From assembly GCA_002397465.1 (NCBI GenBank), contig DHAP01000011.1, forward strand, positions 1 through 53,468: 53,468 nt of DNA, read 5' to 3'. Positions 49,624 through 53,468 of the stretch are shown piece after piece. This DNA is from Caryophanales bacterium UBA4951 (GTDB taxonomy: Bacteria > Bacillota_I > Bacilli_A > RFN20 > CAG-826). Below the pieces are notes generated by a model. The model did not search any database, had not been told where the DNA came from, and was given only the letters and a program-made list of their open reading frames with translations. The first letter of the stretch is position 1. Each line of letters starts with the position of its first letter. A program made the position numbers and the translations under genes.

Positions 49624-52032
49624 ATGAACAAGAAAAATTTGTCGCTTTTGGCGGCCTCAACGTTAGCCGCCGTTGCCTTAGGGGTAGTCGTTACGACACC
49701 GCTAATGAGCAATGACAATAACGTCAAATTAGCGACGGACGATTCGACTACTCAGACGATCACGTTTGCTCCATCCGATTTTGATAGCGGGAGTTCGGTT
49801 ACCAAAAATGGCAACGTCTTCTCCTTTGACGGGATCACGTCCAGCGATGGCGTCATTTCGCTTTCGACCAGCGGTTCGCTTCGTTCTCCTTCACCTGATT
49901 ATTTCTTGGATTCGTCGTCTGATGTTTCCACGGGCGAGGGCTATTCGACGATTAAGCTAAACGATTTGAACACAAATGGTGGAAGTGTTTTGTTGGAGTG
50001 CCAATCTGCCAGTGGGGCCGGGACTTCCGCCGTCATTGTGTCTGATAGTTCCGAGATAAGCATTCCGTCTGCTTTTAAATATGGTCTAGCAATCCATAAT
50101 ATTGGATCGAACCCAATAACGTTCAGCGGCGTTACGCTGACCTATAAGTGCGGAGTCAAGACTTACACGGAGGTCAGCACCATCACCGAATTAACCAATG
50201 CGATCACTGCGGGCAAGAAATACATTCGTCTCATGAAGGATATCCCCGCTTCTGAAGCAGCATCCAGCAAATACTCAATCAAGACGACTGACACGAGCGG
50301 CGTTGATTTCGTATTTGATCTTAATGGCCATGCCTTTAAACCGACTTTCTCAGTCGCTTCCAAATACAAGAACGGTGATGGCGAGGAAGCCGTCGAACAC
50401 GCTGGGGTGGCCAACATCATCGTCGCTGATTTAAGCGGCACGTCGGCTGGCATTTTGGGATCAGAAGAATGCTTTCCAGGCGCCATGGTGACTGGTGCGA
50501 ACATCAACATCGACATGATGAACATCACCTGCTTGGGGAAATACATCGGATTTTCCGATAACGGCAGCTGCCAAGGCGGAACCGTATCGGCTAAAAACAC
50601 CCGTTTCATCGGAGTGTGCGATCCTGATAGCAATGGTTACATAGAAGACGCCGGTGCTTTCTTGCCAGCTGGCAACACCCGTTATTTCGATAATTGCACA
50701 TTTACTGGCGGATGCGGAATTTATGCCAAAGGCGGGCTCATCGTTTGCAACAATTGCACGATTAATGGTTTAGGCGCAGTCGGTGCGGTGAAAGGCAATA
50801 GTGGCGGATTCGATCCAACTGGCGACGCCGTTGCCATCGACAACCATCCTAGCTATGTTCATTCACAAAGCCATGCGGCATTTGTTGCCTCCAACTGTGA
50901 GATTCGTTCAGAAAAAGGCTATGGAGTGCATTTTTTCACTTCACAATCGGGAGCCACCAATTTCCAAAATGAGGTCAATGTGGACAATTGCGCATTCAAC
51001 ACCACTGAGGCAAAACGCACCTATGCCGAAGGCGAGGGAAATTCGATTACCGTCAATAATCCTTCTTCGCCGATTGTCCCCGTCGCCACAAGGGAACAAC
51101 TGGTCTCCGCGATCAATAACTACGCGACTGACATACTCTTGACCGCCGACATCCAAACGCAAGATGGCGGTACTGTCGCTACCAACAAAATTAACGTCTA
51201 TCCGAACGCCGATTCCGATCGTAGTTTGTCCATCGATTTGAACGGGCACACCATCGGAGACCGTATCAGCGTCTATGGAAGCACCTACACGCTTCCGGGC
51301 ACGACTACTCCGATCGCCCATCATAATGATTTGTTTATCAAGAATGCCTCTGGCACCAATAAGGACATCGGAAGCTTCACTGACTCCGAAGACGGCCTTG
51401 CCATATTCGGCGGCAACGTTTATGCCAACGTCAGCAACGTTGACTTCAAGGGCAGAGACTATGGCTTTGTCACCAACGGAACCACGGCTCAATCCGGCTC
51501 TATCCTCGACGCCAGAGATTGCAAGTTCCTCACCGATGACACCGTTTCGGCTGGAACCTATGGAACGGCAGGGGCTTATCTAGCTGCCGATGGCGTCAAC
51601 ATCTTCTATGGATCGACCTTCAGAGGCCAGTCCGGCGTTTACGCCAAGAGCAGCCACATGAGTTTCACCAACTGCGTGATCAATGGCTTAGGATCAGCGG
51701 CCGCCACTCCGACTTATTACGGAAATGGCTGCAACCCGACCAGTTCGGCTGTTGACCTTGATTGCTGCAATAATGGCAACGGACGCTACAAGAGAGATGA
51801 TGGCGTAGCCAACCCGTTGAAGTTTACCGCTAAGGGAACCGCTTTTACCTCGGTAAGCAATTTCGACGTCTATCAATTCCTTACCAACAAGACGGGGACT
51901 GTCGCAACTGACTATCTTGAGTCCATCAAACTGACTACTTGCACGTTTGATAAGGCGACTGAAGCCGCCTCAATTAGCGTGGTAACTTCGACGAAGCTTA
52001 CCAATACTACGCCGACTTACGCTCAGGCCTAA
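49624..52032 (+). CDS. Secreted surface protein with two beta-helix-like repeats
   Basis: 802 residues. A signal peptide (NKKNLSLLAASTLAAVALG) is followed by an N-terminal domain (about 45-178) and two related regions of about 300 residues (about 179-480 and 484-790). Each holds the sequence DLNGH, then a run of short Asn/Cys/Gly-rich turns (FDNCTFTGGCGIYAKGG in the first, YGSTFRGQSGVYAKSS in the second) and INGLG. This pattern suggests right-handed beta-helices of the pectate-lyase type. No LPXTG is seen at the end. Ligand unknown. It may resemble the partial protein at 2-352 in being secreted. Confidence 0.7.
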   Translation: MNKKNLSLLAASTLAAVALGVVVTTPLMSNDNNVKLATDDSTTQTITFAPSDFDSGSSVTKNGNVFSFDGITSSDGVISLSTSGSLRSPSPDYFLDSSSDVSTGEGYSTIKLNDLNTNGGSVLLECQSASGAGTSAVIVSDSSEISIPSAFKYGLAIHNIGSNPITFSGVTLTYKCGVKTYTEVSTITELTNAITAGKKYIRLMKDIPASEAASSKYSIKTTDTSGVDFVFDLNGHAFKPTFSVASKYKNGDGEEAVEHAGVANIIVADLSGTSAGILGSEECFPGAMVTGANINIDMMNITCLGKYIGFSDNGSCQGGTVSAKNTRFIGVCDPDSNGYIEDAGAFLPAGNTRYFDNCTFTGGCGIYAKGGLIVCNNCTINGLGAVGAVKGNSGGFDPTGDAVAIDNHPSYVHSQSHAAFVASNCEIRSEKGYGVHFFTSQSGATNFQNEVNVDNCAFNTTEAKRTYAEGEGNSITVNNPSSPIVPVATREQLVSAINNYATDILLTADIQTQDGGTVATNKINVYPNADSDRSLSIDLNGHTIGDRISVYGSTYTLPGTTTPIAHHNDLFIKNASGTNKDIGSFTDSEDGLAIFGGNVYANVSNVDFKGRDYGFVTNGTTAQSGSILDARDCKFLTDDTVSAGTYGTAGAYLAADGVNIFYGSTFRGQSGVYAKSSHMSFTNCVINGLGSAAATPTYYGNGCNPTSSAVDLDCCNNGNGRYKRDDGVANPLKFTAKGTAFTSVSNFDVYQFLTNKTGTVATDYLESIKLTTCTFDKATEAASISVVTSTKLTNTTPTYAQA

Positions 52033-52051
52033 TTCGATATTAGCCGAATAA

Positions 52052-52085
52052 AGGATGGCGGGCTTCTTCACCGCCATCCTTTTTA
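52052..52085 (+). terminator. Terminator after the surface protein gene
   Basis: 10-bp perfect stem AGGATGGCGG/CCGCCATCCT (52052-52061 and 52071-52080), then TTTTAT. Confidence 0.85.
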
Positions 52086-52187
52086 TATCCAAAATCATAG
52101 GTGGCTTGTAAAGAAACGCTGATGAGAATATTTTAAATTAAGTAAAAAAGTAGCGGTTTCATGGACTAAATCCATTTTATCGGTAAT

Positions 52188-52213
52188 TCGCTATACCAAA
52201 ATAGCGGTTTTTT
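52188..52213 (+). terminator. Second terminator-like hairpin before the nuoE promoter
   Basis: Stem CGCTAT/ATAGCG (52189-52194 and 52201-52206) with a 6-nt loop, then GTTTTTT. It lies before the nuoE promoter and may insulate it. Confidence 0.5.
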
Positions 52214-52217
52214 CGTG

Positions 52218-52246
52218 TTGTTATCTAGGATTATCGATATTAGAAT
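52218..52246 (+). promoter_or_regulatory. Promoter of the nuoE-nuoF operon
   Basis: TTGTTA (52218-52223), a 17-bp spacer and TAGAAT (52241-52246). The leader has a hairpin around GCGCAT/ATGCGC (52264-52278) just before AGGAGG. Confidence 0.7.
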
Positions 52247-52291
52247 GAATCAGTACGCGCCTGCGCATTTTATGCGCGGACAGGAGGTAAT

Positions 52292-52777
52292 ATGGCTATC
52301 ATCGAAGAAACGAAGAAGGGGATCATCGCCATCTGCAAATCGCACAAAGGCGAACCGTCACCTTTGATGCCGGTCTTGGAAGAGGTCCAAAAAAAGTACG
52401 GGTATATCCCTCTTGAGGTCCAAGAGTTGATCTCAAGCGAGATGGACATCCCCGTCGCGGAGATATACGGAGTCGTGACGTTCTACAATTTCTTCTCCCT
52501 CACACCGAAGGGAAAATACGTGATCGGCGTTTGCTTAGGCACCGCCTGCTACGTCAAGAATTCTCAGAACATCCTCGACAAGTTCCAGGACATTTTGAAA
52601 ATCAAAGCCGGCGAGACCACCGATGATGGGCTTTTCACCATCGAGGCCATCCGCTGCATGGGCGCTTGCGCCTTGGCCCCAGCCGTTTCCGTCAATGGCA
52701 AGGTCTATCCTCAGGTCAGCGTCGATGAGGTGGCCGCCATCGTGAATGACTACAAGAAATTGGAGGGCAACGCCTAA
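52292..52777 (+). CDS. NuoE/HydC-type 2Fe-2S subunit
   Basis: 161 residues of the thioredoxin-like 2Fe-2S family shared by NuoE and the gamma subunit of electron-bifurcating hydrogenases. Helical N-terminus (MPVLEEVQKKYGYIPLEVQE), then VVTFYNFFSLTPKG, and the cluster cysteines in VCLGTACYV and RCMGACALAPAV. Its stop overlaps the start of the next gene by one base. Confidence 0.9.
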   Translation: MAIIEETKKGIIAICKSHKGEPSPLMPVLEEVQKKYGYIPLEVQELISSEMDIPVAEIYGVVTFYNFFSLTPKGKYVIGVCLGTACYVKNSQNILDKFQDILKIKAGETTDDGLFTIEAIRCMGACALAPAVSVNGKVYPQVSVDEVAAIVNDYKKLEGNA

Positions 52778-53468
52778 TGGATAAGATCGTCAGCTGTGAG
52801 CTTCTTGATAAAGACATCAAGGAATGCTCCGCGATATTCGACAAGAAGATCAAAGGCACGGATGGAAAGCGCGCGGTCATGGTATGCGGCGGCACGGGCT
52901 GCCTTGCCAATGATTCGGACGCCATCCTCAAAGAACTCGAGAAACAGGTCAAGGAAAAGGGCCTCGAAGACAAGGTCAGCGTCAACCACGTCGGCTGCTT
53001 CGGCTTCTGCTCCCAGGGACCTTTCGTCAAGATCTTCCCGGAAGACACCCTTTACCACAAGGTCAAACTCAGCGACGTCAGCCATATCGTCGATGATGAC
53101 CTCATCGGCGGAAAGGTCTGCGAAGACCTTCTCTACGTCGATCCTGTGACCCACGAGAAAGTCGTCCGTCAGGATGACATCAACTTCTACAAGAAACAAA
53201 AGAGAATCAGCTTGCACGGCTGCTCCCTCATCAACCCAGACCTCCTCGAGGAGAGCCTTGGCTATGATGGCTTCAAGGCCTTGAAGAAAGTCCTCACCGA
53301 GATGAAACCCCAAGAGGTCATCGACGAGGTCCTCGCTTCTGGCATCAGAGGCAGGGGCGGCGCTGGCTTCCCGACTGGCAGAAAGTGGCAGTTTGCCGCC
53401 AACCAGGTCGCCGACCAGAAATACATCGTCTGCAATGGCGACGAGGGCGACCCCGGAGCCTTCATGGA
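52777..53468 (+). CDS. NuoF/HydB-type flavoprotein subunit, 3' truncated
   Basis: The frame is open to the window edge (at least 230 residues). The N-terminus carries a thioredoxin-like 2Fe-2S domain (VCGGTGCLA then VGCFGFCSQGP), followed by the NuoF FMN/NADH domain start (SGIRGRGGAGFPTGRKWQFA and VCNGDEGDPGAFM). An added N-terminal 2Fe-2S domain is typical of HydB of bifurcating [FeFe]-hydrogenases and of NADP-type subunits rather than complex I NuoF. It starts on the nuoE stop (TAATG). Confidence 0.9.
   Translation, partial: MDKIVSCELLDKDIKECSAIFDKKIKGTDGKRAVMVCGGTGCLANDSDAILKELEKQVKEKGLEDKVSVNHVGCFGFCSQGPFVKIFPEDTLYHKVKLSDVSHIVDDDLIGGKVCEDLLYVDPVTHEKVVRQDDINFYKKQKRISLHGCSLINPDLLEESLGYDGFKALKKVLTEMKPQEVIDEVLASGIRGRGGAGFPTGRKWQFAANQVADQKYIVCNGDEGDPGAFM

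Noticed and set aside
1..53468. CRISPR array, rRNA or tRNA genes
   Set aside because: No regularly spaced repeats, no rRNA segments and no cloverleaf with a T-loop were seen on either strand.
1..53468. TGA read as tryptophan (mollicute code)
   Set aside because: TGA ends several genes (for example 880-882 and the nadE stop) and conserved Trp positions use TGG.

Overview
The window looks like a chromosomal segment of an anaerobic, low-complexity member of the Bacilli, probably an uncultured gut or rumen lineage near Erysipelotrichales/RF39/RFN20. That placement is inference. It rests on a Bacillus-like S10-spc-alpha ribosomal gene order, a zinc-type S14, anaerobic ribonucleotide reductase NrdD/NrdG, ferrous iron uptake by FeoAB, and the start of a NuoE/NuoF-type (hydrogenase or NADH dehydrogenase) operon. 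TGA is used as a stop, for example in the deaminase gene and nadE, so this is not a TGA-Trp mollicute. I see no rRNA, tRNA or CRISPR.

Layout. 1-5.3 kb: end of a surface protein, a guanine-deaminase-like enzyme, the M13 peptidase PepO, a TetR regulator and an intact IS30-type element (3621-5257). 5.3-9.4 kb: nrdG, convergent with trxB and nrdD; NrdD carries a fused C-terminal redoxin domain. 9.8-12.8 kb: mscL, a SemiSWEET-like gene and a phosphatase-Nudix fusion, convergent with an ATP-grasp ligase. 12.9-19.7 kb: nadE with an N-terminal Phd/YefM antitoxin-like domain, a GtrA protein, a small kinase, and feoB-feoA divergent from a DtxR/MntR regulator across a clear operator. 19.8-26.3 kb: glnA, two overlapping FAD-protein genes, a TetR regulator with an 8-TM protein, and a second small kinase. 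26.4-31.2 kb: L-serine dehydratase, then a queuosine salvage locus (preQ1 riboswitch, queT, tgt, queA, queH). 31.4-47.3 kb: the 30-gene S10-spc-alpha cluster, rpsJ to rplQ, lacking rpmD (L30). 47.5-53.5 kb: lemA and a DUF3137 gene, a large duplicated beta-helix-like surface protein, and nuoE/nuoF-like genes running off the end.

How the parts fit. NrdG activates NrdD, and the fused redoxin plus TrxB would supply its electrons. DtxR probably represses feoAB when metal is plentiful. QueT imports a queuosine precursor that Tgt, QueA and QueH turn into Q-tRNA.

Two features stand out. First, about a dozen genes have a sigma-A -10 box ending only 4-13 bases before the ATG and lack a Shine-Dalgarno site, which predicts leaderless or near-leaderless mRNAs; the ribosomal and metabolic operons instead have strong GGAGG sites. 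Second, there are several unusual fusions: Phd-NadE, NrdD-redoxin, phosphatase-Nudix, FeoB with a Cys tail, and Ala/Lys/Glu-rich tails on many ribosomal proteins.
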